64,000 nt of DNA, taken from assembly GCA_046199005.1 (NCBI GenBank), contig CP176050.1, positions 2,542,001-2,606,000 of the forward strand. Direction: 5' to 3'. A model generated the notes under the pieces. It saw only the letters and a list, made by a program, of their open reading frames with translations. It ran no database searches and was not told the DNA's origin. This DNA is from Ascidiimonas sp046199005. Lineage in GTDB: Bacteria; Bacteroidota; Bacteroidia; Flavobacteriales; Flavobacteriaceae. Below, piece after piece: positions 24,001 through 27,417 of this stretch; the stretch's first letter is position 1, and every line of letters starts with the position of its first letter. The translations under genes were made by a program, and so were the position numbers.

Positions 24001-26214
24001 TATATGAAGATCCACAACATTCCGTTAGCACTCTTTCAAAAAAATGACAAAGAATTACATGAAAAGAAATTAAAGATTAGTTCAGAGCGCTATAGCCAGA
24101 TGAAGCAGATTCTGGATGAAGAAGGGTTAACTGTTCATACGGCAATTCAGTTTTTGTGGCATTTTTGGCTCTCTGTATGTACTAATTCAAAGCAAACTAT
24201 CATCGGAACCACAGTTTCCGGTAGAGATCTGCCGATTCCGGGGCTTAAGAAAAGTATTGGACTCTATGCTAAAACGCTTCCACTGGCAGTTGATTGGATT
24301 CAGGAGCGAAGTGTAGCAGCACAGCTTCATCATATTCAGGTACGTTTCAAAAACCTTACCTACGCCGGAATGAATGAGCTTTCTAATGTACAATCAGGAC
24401 GAGAACATTTACTTAAAAGCGTGTTGGTATTCGCAACGGATCCGATGCTAAAAGATCAGGAAAACAAAACTGAACGATTATCTGATCATGATTCATCTAT
24501 ACAAAAAACAAAGCTTCCGTTTGGTGTGATTGCTTTTGAACAAGATGATGCGTTGTGTATCAACCTTCAATATGATCCGTCTGCTATATCAGAAAGAAAT
24601 GCAGGTCTGTATATGGAATTTGTTTCATTTATACTGGATCATCTGCTGACTGATATCCATCAACCTATTACCAACTTACTTAAGTCTCCTTCCGAAAATA
24701 ATGATCGGAAGAAAGCCAGTTCTCACGACTTTCAGCAACGAGGCAATATTGAGCATCCCTATATCGAAAAGATACCTGCATATTTTGACGAGAATACTAT
24801 TACGTTTTCTGATCAGGAAGATCTGATCAACCTTAAAAAAATTGAAGCCGCTATTTCTAAAATTCAATCGATTAAAGAAGCGCATATAATTACCAAGCAA
24901 CATGTTTCTGAAGGAGTAATGAAAAAGTACATGGTTGGTTACTATGTAACTAAGGATCCAGAATTGGATATTTCTCATGATGATTTAACCATTGAACTGT
25001 CAAAAAACCTCCCGGACTATATGATCCCACAAGCTTTTATTAGAATGAATGAATTCCCTCTTCAAGCTAATGGACGATTGGATAAAGAAGCGCTTCCTGC
25101 GGTGGACAAAAGAGATCCTGACATGTATATGCCGCCGAATACTGAAGTACAAAAATTGATCGCCAATATTTGGTCTTCCGTTTTAGGGCTGAAAAAAATT
25201 GGAATCAGAGATGATTTCTTTGAGATAGGAGGAGACATTCTTCTCGCTATGAAATTGGTAGATCGTATTAATAAAACACTAGGTACTACTTTGAAAATTG
25301 AATCAATCTTTAAAAATACAAGTATTCGTGAATTGGTAAAACTATTGAAAAGAACAACTGAGATCCAGATACCTTCCGGACTGGTCAAAATAAGCTCCGA
25401 TCATTCTGAAAGTGCCCGTAAGAAACTGTTTTGTGTTCCGGGTTCTGGGGGTAATATTACCTCTTATTACGAACTTGCCAGATTGTTGGACGGGCATCAT
25501 ACCCTCTACGCGTTTAAAGCTTATGGGCTCGATAACAATTCGGAGGTTATAGAAGATATTCCTTCCATAGCGGCTAAATATATTCAGGATATGCAGGAAG
25601 AAGATCCTACAGGGCCCTATCATCTGGCAGGACATTCATTTGGGGCTTACGTGGTCGCAGAAATGGCGTTACAATTGCAACAAAATGGATTTGAGGTTCA
25701 TACACTTTCAATTTTTGATGAGTTGCCGTATAAGTTCAAGGATATTGAGATGACATATTCAGAGAGTTTAATGGCTATTCACGATATATTTTTTGAAACA
25801 GATGGTAAGGAAGCATCCCCTACCCTAACCTTAGAAGAACTTTCTTTAATGCCTGAAGCAAAACAGCTAAAACACGTTTACACTATTTTATCTGAACATA
25901 ATACATGGTTTAGCGAAGCTGATTTTAAAAGATTTGTGTCTGTGTATATACATCAGGTGAAAATCTCAAATCAATTTGATCCTGATTACAGCACCCCTTT
26001 AAATTGCGATATTCATTTATTTAGGGTGTCTGATGATCGGGGCTTTGAACTACCTGAAGATTACGGTTGGCAAGCAGTATGTGACAAAGAGGTGACTGTT
26101 CATTTCACGGAGGCGACGCATACAACTATTCTGGATCAACCATTTGTAAAAGAAATTGCTGAAACTATGATTCATAAAAATCAGGTCGGTAATACAATTA
26201 AGAAAGAAATATAA
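1..26214 (+). CDS. Giant non-ribosomal peptide synthetase, 5' end outside the window
   Basis: At least 8,737 residues, in frame from base 1, so the TTG at 55 is not a start. Approximate domain order by nucleotide: A1 1-1440, PCP1 (Ser codon 1567); C 1720-3030, A2 3090-4560, PCP2 (4699), E 4846-6110; C 6190-7490, A3 7510-9090, PCP3 (9241); C 9385-10700, A4 10720-12290, PCP4 (12427); C 12580-13890, A5 13910-15450, PCP5 (15595); C 15740-17060, A6 17080-18610, PCP6 (18760); C 18910-20220, A7 20230-21830, PCP7 (21967), E 22105-23390; C 23460-24690, A remnant, PCP8, TE. C domains carry HHIASDG, HHSISDG or HHSIADG. Both E domains carry HHLIVD..SW. A domains carry YTSGTTG.PKG and YKTGDL or YRTGDL. 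C domains after E domains start YPANSLQQ (DCL-like); the others start PLSxSQQRLWF (LCL-like). Pocket codes read by eye: A1 DVWHFSLIDK (Ser), A2 roughly DIQQLGVIDK (unclear), A3 and A7 DGFFLGVVYK (Ile), A4 DAWLVGAVCK (hydrophobic), A5 DLTKFGEVGK (Asn), A6 DAWTVAAVCK (Phe). The product is probably a D-residue-containing peptide of seven or more residues released by the C-terminal TE. Confidence 0.97.
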   Translation, partial: EIRETYRAGLGKELKPDTLIALCLERSLEMIIGILGILKAGGAYVPIDPNAPQSRIEFILEDTQSPFLLTLAGIRGNQLSDIPRDRILLIDLKESFYEQHHSNNLSLPITPQDLCYVIYTSGTTGTPKGVMIEHAGIVNRLEWMQSMYPLTSEDTVLQKTPYIFDVSVWELFAPNWFGAKLVLARPEGHKDSAYLYELIQKHQISTLHFVPSMLAAYNSYLAEHKLALNESLRQIFSSGEALNKKLVIETYQKAEKDSFKLINLYGPTEASIDITFYETSLEKDVLIGRPIANSLAYVLNEHQNPVPVGIIGELYLGGSGIARGYLNREALTKERFVDNPFADEAAIAKGYTRIYKTGDLVRWLPDGNLEYIGRNDDQVKIRGYRIELAEIEAALNKVEGIAQAKVLVKERSTSSGIIKYLVGYYVTSDDNDSLTLEKLTKELSGSLPEYMVPSIFMALDAFPMTVNGKLDKRALPDPEFQNSETYEAPRTELERQICQVWQSALGLERVGITDDFFRIGGNSILAMQTIHRINEQYSLDFKVAELFKFPTIKQLLENVTQERSVEIPRVSKKLAPLSSSQQRLWFIESYEGGTNAYHMPMMLQLMQTVDRSLFEKAVQAVVRRHEVLRSIITQGDQGKWLQKVQEAPLSITQYHMTYAEYAVQLKADMDRPFDLENEYPIRVCFYEVAGEKQKTTRYALILMHHIASDGWSIEVFAKELNSYYKAYHADDTDFELPELPIQYSDYALWERTVLSGDNLSEKLAFWKEKLAGYETLTLPTDYTRPAVFDYKGNSLEFVIPQHLSDQVRALAKAQGVSLYSVLLSSVAILLGKYSNQQDILIGSPHANRDHYQTGALIGFFINTLVNRVLLDKKQSFVELIKAVHQDQIRTQTHQDLPFEQLIDHLEIERDPSRHPLFQVMFEVQHFGEDELAASSEYVKLIKPEHRNLSEKFDLSIAMDDSQREIAVQIGYITSLFKHETIERLSQHYLILLEHVLNDASAAYLKYSLLDAPAQQLIAYDWNQTDVEYSKKETLLSLFEAQVNQIPDQVALVYENQKLTYKELDEKSNQLARYLIASGVTSEELTGICMQRSPEMVIAVLGILKSGSAYVPIDPGYPEERIALILKDASLAFVIGNQHTASLFEQSEGIKLLTMDHDILNSCQSTALHLTSTSDLAYVAYTSGTTGVPKGVMVNRDALYNLLQWYNSYYSLDHEVRILQVTNLVIDIAFQEIFSVLINGGTLYIPDEARVLDSDYIRGLLETHQINFIQLIPNTLGAYLLEGPRLTSLKKILVGGDYLPATLADQIVSKGYDLYNVYGQTETTIDVLVSKISIDSKSFSDKVANTQVFILDDFLNLVPVRIIGELCVSGFGLSKGYLGRDTLTSEKFIKHPFREDERLYRTGDLARWLPDGSIELIGRKDTQLKIRGYRIELAEIEATLTNLDTIMEAHVLVKEKSTESTTRKFLVAYYKLSDANASVSSDIISKELSRYLPDYMIPSAYVAMETFPITANGKLDKSALPDPEFTTADTYVAPETDMQKELCEIWESVLGLKKVGITDNFFRIGGDSILSIQVTSRIRNLGCPCQVKDLFTHPTVKSLSAYLETAHTTQILTEQGNLSGSFSLLPIQQWFFEQAAFGNLQKPAHWNQSFLIRVPELDTAQLQKALNKLVAYHDMCRVIFNNQKQHYLKEIDLPTLKTQDISTFKEEEFSELLTEWQTDFSITEGPLFQFGYLYGYEDGRARIFMALHHLIVDAVSWRILTSDLERLYRQEALPSKGSSYRQWVERIKDYPVIHPEEAAYWKTQLSEIPDYEEVRVVNPSFENIKLSKTQTKALLQHCSDAYNTQVNDLLLTALGTALSDLTQSSVAAITLEGHGREPLFENIDHSNTLGWFTTLFPVKLEISGVLEKDIPVVKERLREIPNKGIGFGSFATIENSPFQFEDLPAVSFNYLGQFDGKTPDADWHLVAEDSGIAVSPENIDRYVIDMNGGVANGELQFSIATHLTPEATQELSRVFKQTLIAIIDHCQEQLSKVGSRYTPSDFPYASLDQRLLDKIQKKAKQENNVITDIYPANSLQQGFLYHAVEHAQDDAYRLQLILDYDLELDVEKYLKAWQYCIEKYPILRTAFNWDQAPLQIIYQKGKLTHTFHDLSKNTSQKEIDNRIDEIQREDRMLKFDMSEPTLLRLSIIKQRQNKFTVIKNQHHSISDGWSLPILMGQVHQYYKQLIKGELVKVKEDVVYAEAQKYICKQQQPIAAYWKKRLNTVEELNDIDSLLDKPLDFATYREMIDPEEKSLQIKGERFKKLKELIQHEGITLNVMVQFLWHKLLGVYCGSTQTIVGTTVSGRDLPIEDIENSVGLYINTLPLIVDWNEDRSIIQQLHYIKDCINGLTEHSFANLSTLHLQGQRLFQSLVVFENYPIEKEIQEGNGLPISVRASKEKIDYPLAIIAHEDENNLVMSLSYDRHYLSDQKAAMYLETIASMLDQLLENINAPHSQLQLLSEVQYQTLVYDWNATDVVYPQDETIISLFEAQVKAHPDHTALVFEDTELTYAQLNEKSNQLARHLRSEYKKRTGHAITPDMFIALCLDRSPEMVIAILAVLKAGAAYVPMEPEYPQERISFIMEDTHAALVLSRSALNQEQLNKLPEEKILFTDLTESCYQQQKNTNLRKYSKADHLAYVIYTSGTTGKPKGVMVEHAQVVSFAKQNNFVDYQAVNIVGGLSNYAFDGSVFDIFFSLSNGKSLVMLDLMASLNTDQLDAVAQKYEIDTIFMTTVLFNRLVFSERKVLRRFKQILFGGEACNSKAIETFKNGDYPNSQLIHVYGPTETVVYATYCKLNTYDTKNHIPIGSPLNDKTLYVLDAFMKPVPVGVIGELYIGGAGVARGYLNREALTRERFIENPFATETELEKGYTRIYKTGDLVRWLPDGNIEYIGRNDDQVKLRGYRIELEEIEAALTSIEGIEQASVQVKERSSETGVTKYLVGYYILSDADAPIASDAIVQQLSAQLPDYMIPSAFVTLEAFPMTVNGKLDKRALPDPEFTTADTYVAPQTATQKQLCEIWQSVLGIEKVGITDHFFRIGGDSILAMQLVHQINLQLSLHIKVADIFKHSSIKQLLENVTQERSVAIPRVSKKLTPLSSSQQRLWFIESYEGGTNAYHMPMMLQLMQTVDRSLFEKAVQAVVRRHEVLRSIITQGDQGQWLQKVQEAPLSIAQYHMTYTEYAVQLKADMDRPFDLENEYPIRVCFYEVAGEKQKTTRYALILMHHIASDGWSIEIFINELDQYYKAYHAGDMDFELPELPIQYSDYALWERTVLSGDNLSEKLTFWKEKLAGYETLTLPTDYTRPAVFDYKGNSLEFVIPQHLSDQVRALAKEQGVSLYSVLLSSVAILLGKYSNQLDILIGSPHANRDHYQTGALIGFFINTLVNRVLLDKKQSFIELIDAVHQDQIRTQTHQDFPFEQLIDHLEIERDPSRHPLFQVMFGVQSFGEKQMDTLSEYLLSINPEQTDQVEKFDLSIFMDDSNSQIRVQIGYATSLFKADTIQRMADHYLVLLENLMTATNAAYLKHSLLDTASYQTLVYDWNATDVVYPQHETVVSLFEAQVKAHPDHTALVFEDTKLTYAQLNEKSNQFARHLRNQYKKRTGHAITPDALIALCLDRSPEMVIAILAILKAGAAYVPMEPEYPQERISFILEDTHAALVLSRSALKQEQLDKLPEEKILFTDLTESCYQQQKNTNLRKYSKADHLAYVIYTSGTTGKPKGVMVEHQNLTDLVFSQKNYLQIDSTSNVLQYASLVFDASVWEIFSAIGLGAQLYIIPEETRKDISLLSNYLDEHQINVTLLPPTLLKTLGASVKLTNLSTLVVGGESSSKELIDIWTPDRRFINAYGPTEGTVCVTMHDFQKGDIATNIGSPMANTRIYVLDSFQNPVPVGVIGELYLGGASVARGYLNREALTQECFIENPFARQTELEKGYTRIYKTGDLVRWLPDGNIEYIGRNDEQVKIRGYRIELAEIEAAMTQINGIAQARILIKKRNTDGTDNKYLVGYYILSDVAMPIASDAIVQQLSTQLPEYMIPSAFVKMEAFPMTVNGKLDKRALPDPEFTVADTYVAPQTAMQKQLCELWQSVLGIEKIGITDHFFRIGGNSILAMQTVHRMNEKYSFGIKIAELFRFPTIQQLLENTGKQKLIEIQKNSKSVSPLSFSQQRLWFIESYEGGTNVYHMPQVLQLSNKININILKEAIQAVVKRHEVLRSVIARGNDQQWEQHVKEEPLPISHEQYNYSEYITQLNEVINRPFDLTKEYPLRICFYDVTNEQEEIVQYSLILMHHIASDGWSMEVFVNEVNSYYMGYQSGEMNFELPDLSIQYSDYAIWERSYLTEEVLTEKLSFWSTYLSDYQTLSLPTDHPRPAKLDYKGGSHEFIISEHLSDQLRNLTRSQGVTMQSVMLSSLAIWLGKYSNQQDIIIGSPYANRDHHQTAVLIGFFINTLVNRILLDREQSFVDLINTVHQDQIQAQIHRDFPFEQLLDHLSIQRDTSRHPLFQVLFDFQNFGQDQVEIVSEYIQPVSLEQQDLTEKFDLSIFVDDSDTEIIIKLSYASSLFKRETIQRMADHYIILLEKIVADPSVPYLSHSLLDSATYQSIVYDWNKNTINYHKEESIVSLFEAQALGTPDHIAVVCNGEKLTYQELNENSNRLAYHLRETYQLNSDDLVGIMLDRSLWSILSIIGILKAGAAYVPIDPEYPEARKSFIIEDTELKVLIIESLSLFEVIDYNVPVFSVDIEFDGLPKEEPFTKNPAFSITPQDLCYVIYTSGTTGKPKGVMVEHRNVVNYTNNLREIIHENVNNIDLSTSFSFDLTVTTSIAALLLGKSIFIYTGSLMDEDAYISHLMDHRIDFIKGTPSLLSNLANEKFKGYKIEQAFIGGEKLERFQLEKILKFVVYPIDEYGPTETTVGASFKLKTTLDDAHSIGKAYANYKLYVLDAFRLPVPVGVIGELYIGGAGVTRGYLKREKLTEERFLDNPFAENENILNGHTRIYKTGDLVRWLPDGNLEYIGRNDDQAKIRGYRIEPEEIEAAMLAVENISQAKVFQKERSSTTGPNKYLIGYYVPGSAESTISSEQIKEILSSQLPAYMIPDAFVAMQTFPVTPNGKLDTRSFPDAELKNTENYVAPETELEKDLSKIWQSVLGVEKIGITDDFFRIGGNSILAMQLVHQIDQQLNLSIKVAELFEFPSIQQLLQNTTPEKSVVIPKLSKEQTPLSFSQQRLWFIESYEGGTNAYHIPLVLELFDKIDLILLEKAIQSVIKRHEVLRSIIVQGDDHRWQQKVLDIPLTIKHHQCTDKEYTSQLQKDINRPFDLEATYPIRVCLYDVEEEKERTTRYALILMHHIASDGWSMEVFVRELDNYYKAYTAGELDFKLPELPIQYSDFAQWERSHLNDAVLTHKLSFWKQKLSGYETLTLPTDYPRPKKFDYKGASYVFTIPENLSDQLRDLVQSQGATLYSILLSSVAVLLGKYSNQRDIIIGSPYANRDHHQTSNLIGFFVNTMVNRILLDEKQSFISLINQVHQDQIAAQQYRDFPFEQLIENLVTERDPSRRPLFQVLFSLQSFGEKQEHALSEYLRPVDLEEAHQIEKFDLSIYIDDSEKELEVQMNYARSLFAPQTIERMSMHYLVLLENLLLHDQKTYLSHPLLDASFHQKIIHEWNATQINYPEGETFLSLFQAQVLKTPDYVAVVFEGEEITYQELNERSNQVAHHLIDTYEVASGNLIGIMLDRSIWSTIAIVSILKAGGAYVPIEPEYPESRKSFIINDTGINILMIESHLLLEVVDYEVSIFAIDIFYDSLTKDEKSISNPAINIGSEDLCYVIYTSGTTGTPKGVMIEHKNLSHLIQMQRSCLRLTEKQKVLQYASLIFDASVWEIFSTLSVGAELHIISNSLRKDGKQLVSYLKDFSIDLATLPPAFLETLSDEDQVGLPTMVIAGESCSLQTMERWSKDRRFINAYGPTEGTVCATMHDFQKGDLASNIGVPNPNTQVYILDSFKNPVPVGVIGELYIGGAGVARGYLNRETLTQERFIENPFATETELEKGYTRIYKTGDLVRWLPDGNIEYIGRNDDQVKLRGYRIELEEIEAALTSIEGIEQASVQVKERSSETGVTKYLVGYYILSDADAPIASDDIVQQLSAQLPDYMIPSAFVTLEAFPMTVNGKLDKRALPDPEFQNSETYVSPQTATQKQLCEIWQSVLGIEKVGITDHFFRIGGDSILAMQLVHQINLQLSLHIKVAELFRFPTIKQLLENVTQERSVEIPRVSKKLAPLSSSQQRLWFIESYEGGTNAYHMPMMLQLMKTVDRSLFEKAVQAVVRRHEALRSIITQADEDQWLQKVQEAPLSIAQYHMTYAEYAVQLKVDMDRPFDLENEYPIRVCFYEVAGEKQKTTRYALILMHHIASDGWSIEVFAKELNSYYKAYHAGDTDFELPELPIQYGDYALWERTVLSGDTLSEKLTFWKDKLAGYETLTLPTDYTRPAVFDYKGNSLEFVIPQHLSDQVRALAKEQGVSLYSVLLSSVAILLGKYSNQLDILIGSPHANRDHYQTGALIGFFINTLVNRVLLDKKQSFIELIDAVHQDQIRTQTHQDFPFEQLIDHLEIERDPSRHPLFQVMFGVQSFGEKQMDTLSEYLLSINPEQTDQVEKFDLSIFMDDSNSQIRVQIGYATSLFKADTIQRMADHYLVLLENLMTATNAAYLKHSLLDTASYQTLVYDWNATDVVYPQHETVVSLFEAQVKAHPDHTALVFEDTKLTYAQLNEKSNQFARHLRNQYKKRTGHAITPDALIALCLDRSPEMVIAILAILKAGAAYVPMEPEYPQERISFILEDTHAALVLSRSALKQEQLDKLPEEKILFTDLTESCYQQQKNTNLRKYSKADHLAYVIYTSGTTGKPKGVMVEHAQVVSFATKNNFVDYQAINIVGGLSNYAFDGSVFDIFFSLSNGKSLVMLDVMASLNTDQLDAVAQKYEIDTIFMTTVLFNRLVFSEKKVLRRFKQILFGGEACNSKAIETFKNGDYPNSQLIHVYGPTETVVYATYCKLNTYDTKNHIPIGSPLNDKTLYVLDAFMKPVPVGVIGELYIGGAGVARGYLNRETLTRERFIKNPFATETELEKGYTRIYKTGDLVRWLPDGNIEYIGRNDDQVKLRGYRIELEEIEAALTSIKGIEQASVQVKERSSETGVTKYLVGYYILSDADAPIASDAIVQQLSAQLPDYMIPSAFVTLEAFPMTVNGKLDKRALPDPEFTTADTYVAPQTATQKQLCEIWQSVLIIEKVGITDHFFRIGGDSILSIQISSHIRDMGYAFQVKDIFTHPTIEKLSNFLEKASDVVPVKTEEGLLSGSFSYLPIQQWFFDQVALNVIKEPSHYNQSFMIKVPALDKVKLLSALNDLVQYHDMFRVIFDDDKQIFQHPITINDIKELDVSLYKELEISEILTSWQSDFSISEGPLFKFGYLSGYEDGSARIFMALHHLIVDSISWRILTAHLKRLYEGESLPPKGSSYRQWVSKIRKYNVHFPSEATYWATQLSELPNYNDLRMAKSETIVLKIPKNKTHKFLQQSAEAYHTEVNDLLLTALGTALSNLTGTEEVGLTLEGHGRELLFEDIDHSHTLGWFTTMFPVKLSIVGDVSRDIPSVKEQLRQIPNKGIGFGSFAISKSTSYNFLNLPKVSFNYLGQFDGDETETSWQLAAEDSGRPLSSKNDHHNIISIDGGVIEGCLQFSITAYLSKTNVRKLANTFERTILSIISHCDQRLANVGRWYTPSDFPLASVRMSLLDKLQKDAHSLKNTIEAIYPANSLQQAILFHAIEKNKEDVYNIQSSDDYDTDLNIELYLKAWEYCIVKYPALRTSFNWDHHPLQIVYTKGKVSHTYHDLSYADEPQVIDTKIEVIKKEDLNEAYNLKVPSLFRLQIIKRGTHKWTIIQSLHHSIADGTSAAILKQQVDSYYDMLKEKKTIRIEPDRVYEQVQEYMKIHNIPLALFQKNDKELHEKKLKISSERYSQMKQILDEEGLTVHTAIQFLWHFWLSVCTNSKQTIIGTTVSGRDLPIPGLKKSIGLYAKTLPLAVDWIQERSVAAQLHHIQVRFKNLTYAGMNELSNVQSGREHLLKSVLVFATDPMLKDQENKTERLSDHDSSIQKTKLPFGVIAFEQDDALCINLQYDPSAISERNAGLYMEFVSFILDHLLTDIHQPITNLLKSPSENNDRKKASSHDFQQRGNIEHPYIEKIPAYFDENTITFSDQEDLINLKKIEAAISKIQSIKEAHIITKQHVSEGVMKKYMVGYYVTKDPELDISHDDLTIELSKNLPDYMIPQAFIRMNEFPLQANGRLDKEALPAVDKRDPDMYMPPNTEVQKLIANIWSSVLGLKKIGIRDDFFEIGGDILLAMKLVDRINKTLGTTLKIESIFKNTSIRELVKLLKRTTEIQIPSGLVKISSDHSESARKKLFCVPGSGGNITSYYELARLLDGHHTLYAFKAYGLDNNSEVIEDIPSIAAKYIQDMQEEDPTGPYHLAGHSFGAYVVAEMALQLQQNGFEVHTLSIFDELPYKFKDIEMTYSESLMAIHDIFFETDGKEASPTLTLEELSLMPEAKQLKHVYTILSEHNTWFSEADFKRFVSVYIHQVKISNQFDPDYSTPLNCDIHLFRVSDDRGFELPEDYGWQAVCDKEVTVHFTEATHTTILDQPFVKEIAETMIHKNQVGNTIKKEI
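10135..11292 (+). repeat. Intragenic direct repeat, copy 1
   Basis: By eye this 1,158-bp stretch, from the C-domain middle of module 4 to just after the A3 motif, is identical base for base to 19,654-20,811 in module 7. Flanking DNA is similar but diverged, which fits recent gene conversion or unequal crossover inside the NRPS gene. Confidence 0.85.
19654..20811 (+). repeat. Intragenic direct repeat, copy 2
   Basis: Second copy of the 1,158-bp repeat at 10,135. Identity ends a few bases after the A3 motif (at GTAGAACAT). From there module 7 instead follows module 3 (from about 8,084), so module 7 is a mosaic of two donors. Confidence 0.85.
24800..25350 (+). other. Degenerate last NRPS module: A-domain remnant and carrier without Ser
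   Basis: After the last condensation domain only the C-terminal subdomain of an A domain remains: DLINLKKIEAAI at about 24,817 to NGRLDKEALP at about 25,070. The A3-A7 motifs and substrate pocket are absent. The following carrier reads FFEIGGDILLAM, where all seven upstream carriers read GG[DN]SI. The Ser that should carry phosphopantetheine is Ile (codon ATT at 25,237). The module therefore cannot activate or hold an amino acid itself. The reading frame stays open and the rest of the carrier fold looks conserved, so this is a substitution and internal deletion rather than a frameshift. Confidence 0.9.
25400..26190 (+). other. Type I thioesterase domain at the NRPS C-terminus
   Basis: An alpha/beta-hydrolase thioesterase fused to the end of the synthetase. 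It starts around FCVPGSGGN, has the nucleophile elbow GHSFG (Ser codon 25,636), a likely acid in SIFDELP, and a likely catalytic His in ATHTTILDQP. In the family it releases the chain by hydrolysis or cyclisation. Because the carrier just before it lacks its Ser, the TE probably receives the chain from PCP7 or by an unusual route through the last C domain. Confidence 0.9.
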
Positions 26215-26432
26215 GGAAAGGTTTTTAATCAAATAGATTTTCGAAAATCAGCAAAAGAAGTGGTAGACTTAACCAAATGCCGTGCATCTGGCTCCAGGTG
26301 GCTGTCAGATCAAGAAGTGGCTGGTAACTAACACACCATAAAAACATCATGATGAGCTAATTTAAATTACAATTAACCTTGAACTTTTTGATTGAGGCTT
26401 TTCGTAGGAACCCATATTGGCTACAGTTATCT
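26215..26432. other. Junction between the NRPS gene and the cassette array
   Basis: 218 bp without a convincing gene or terminator. A perfect 14-bp palindrome (GATTTTCGAAAATC, about 26,237) lies just after the NRPS stop but has no T-tract. Close to 26,416 the sequence ATTGGCTACAG resembles a decayed attC end, but no matching arm is visible. The distal edge of the array therefore has no intact attC. Confidence 0.5.
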
Positions 26433-27254
26433 TTAATCTCCTTTGCCTTCTGGTACAATTACAAAAGCCCCATCCGCTTCATCAGGAACTCGGTATTTTT
26501 TTAAAAATTCTCCTCCAAGTCCACTGACTTGAGATTTTTTGTCCTCTATTTCAAGTCCGTAAGTTTCTCCAAACATAAATTTTACACCATTGTTTAATTC
26601 AAGCGTGTCTGTGTCCACGATATTGAAAATTTTGAACTCGTTCGGTTGTATTTTAAGTCTTTCTGAAACTTGAATTTCATTTGCTGTCTCATTGAAAATA
26701 AACACCTTATACGTTTTTCCGGTTTTCTCGTATTTAGCCGGAATTATGGAAACTTCATCTCCCTTTTGGATAAAGACATTTCCGTGTTCATCTGTCCATC
26801 TTTCTTCCTTTACCATTTCCATCGGGTCAAATCCGTACATAAATTTGTTCAATTGCCCATTCGAGCTTTCCAGTCCTACGATATCCATTAATTGCTCAAT
26901 ATAACTACAAACCATTTCTCGGTCTTCGGTATCTAATTCCAGATAGTTTTCTCGAAATCTTGAAAGTCCAATGCCAATCTGTTCTTGATAATCTTCGTCA
27001 GTCGGATTTTCAGATTCTGCAATAGTTTTAAAGTCGGATGCAACCTGGTTGATTTTCTCCGTTAAAATTGGTCGCATTTTTTCATCTGCGATACCTGGAT
27101 AATAATTCGGATAAGGTTGGGCAACAAATTTTTTCTTTGCTATGAATTCCGCAAACTGCTTATTCGCATTTTCAGGTGTTTTCATTTCAGTTGCGTTTTG
27201 TCCGCAAGCAGATAGGGTTAAAAAGAGTATTAAAACTTGGATGTATCTTATCAT
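26433..27254 (-). CDS. Lipoprotein, possible DUF4844-type domain
   Basis: 273 residues. The N-terminus has a hydrophobic stretch ending in LSACG, a lipobox, so it is probably an outer-envelope lipoprotein. Residues about 35-150 include YLELDTEDRE, ELMDIVG-like QLMDIVGLESS and MYGFDP, which recall DUF4844-type proteins from Bacteroidota; that assignment is from memory. The C-terminal half (about 150-270) looks like a separate beta-rich region. It is the last cassette of the array, next to the NRPS gene, and starts 13 bp from its upstream attC box. No function can be given. Confidence 0.8.
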   Translation of the reverse strand: MIRYIQVLILFLTLSACGQNATEMKTPENANKQFAEFIAKKKFVAQPYPNYYPGIADEKMRPILTEKINQVASDFKTIAESENPTDEDYQEQIGIGLSRFRENYLELDTEDREMVCSYIEQLMDIVGLESSNGQLNKFMYGFDPMEMVKEERWTDEHGNVFIQKGDEVSIIPAKYEKTGKTYKVFIFNETANEIQVSERLKIQPNEFKIFNIVDTDTLELNNGVKFMFGETYGLEIEDKKSQVSGLGGEFLKKYRVPDEADGAFVIVPEGKGD

Positions 27255-27266
27255 TTCTCAAATTGT

Positions 27267-27398
27267 AGGTTACGGTCTAGTGTATGAAAATTAGGCGATT
27301 TCGAAGCACTAGCTTTTTAATTAAGCACAAAGTTTGACACGAGCCAAAACCTTGAATTTACTACTGGTCCGCTTATTTTTTTACAAACATTGTTGTGC
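27267..27398 (-). repeat. attC site, 132 bp
   Basis: Plus-strand left box AGGTTAC (degenerate), right box GTTGTGC, inner arms TATGAAAA and TTTTTTAC. It belongs to the TATGAAAA-type family also seen at 41,341, 43,594, 52,519 and 61,382. It separates the genes at 26,433 and 27,418. Confidence 0.75.
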
Positions 27399-27417
27399 AA
27401 CGTTGTTTCATCAATTT

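Noticed and set aside
1494..26232. Many short open frames on the minus strand inside the NRPS gene, some repeated exactly
   Set aside because: They are shadows of the coding strand; repeated ones just mirror the duplicated modules.
26237..26250. Palindrome GATTTTCGAAAATC as the NRPS terminator
   Set aside because: Perfect palindrome with no loop and no following T-tract, so a hairpin terminator is unlikely.
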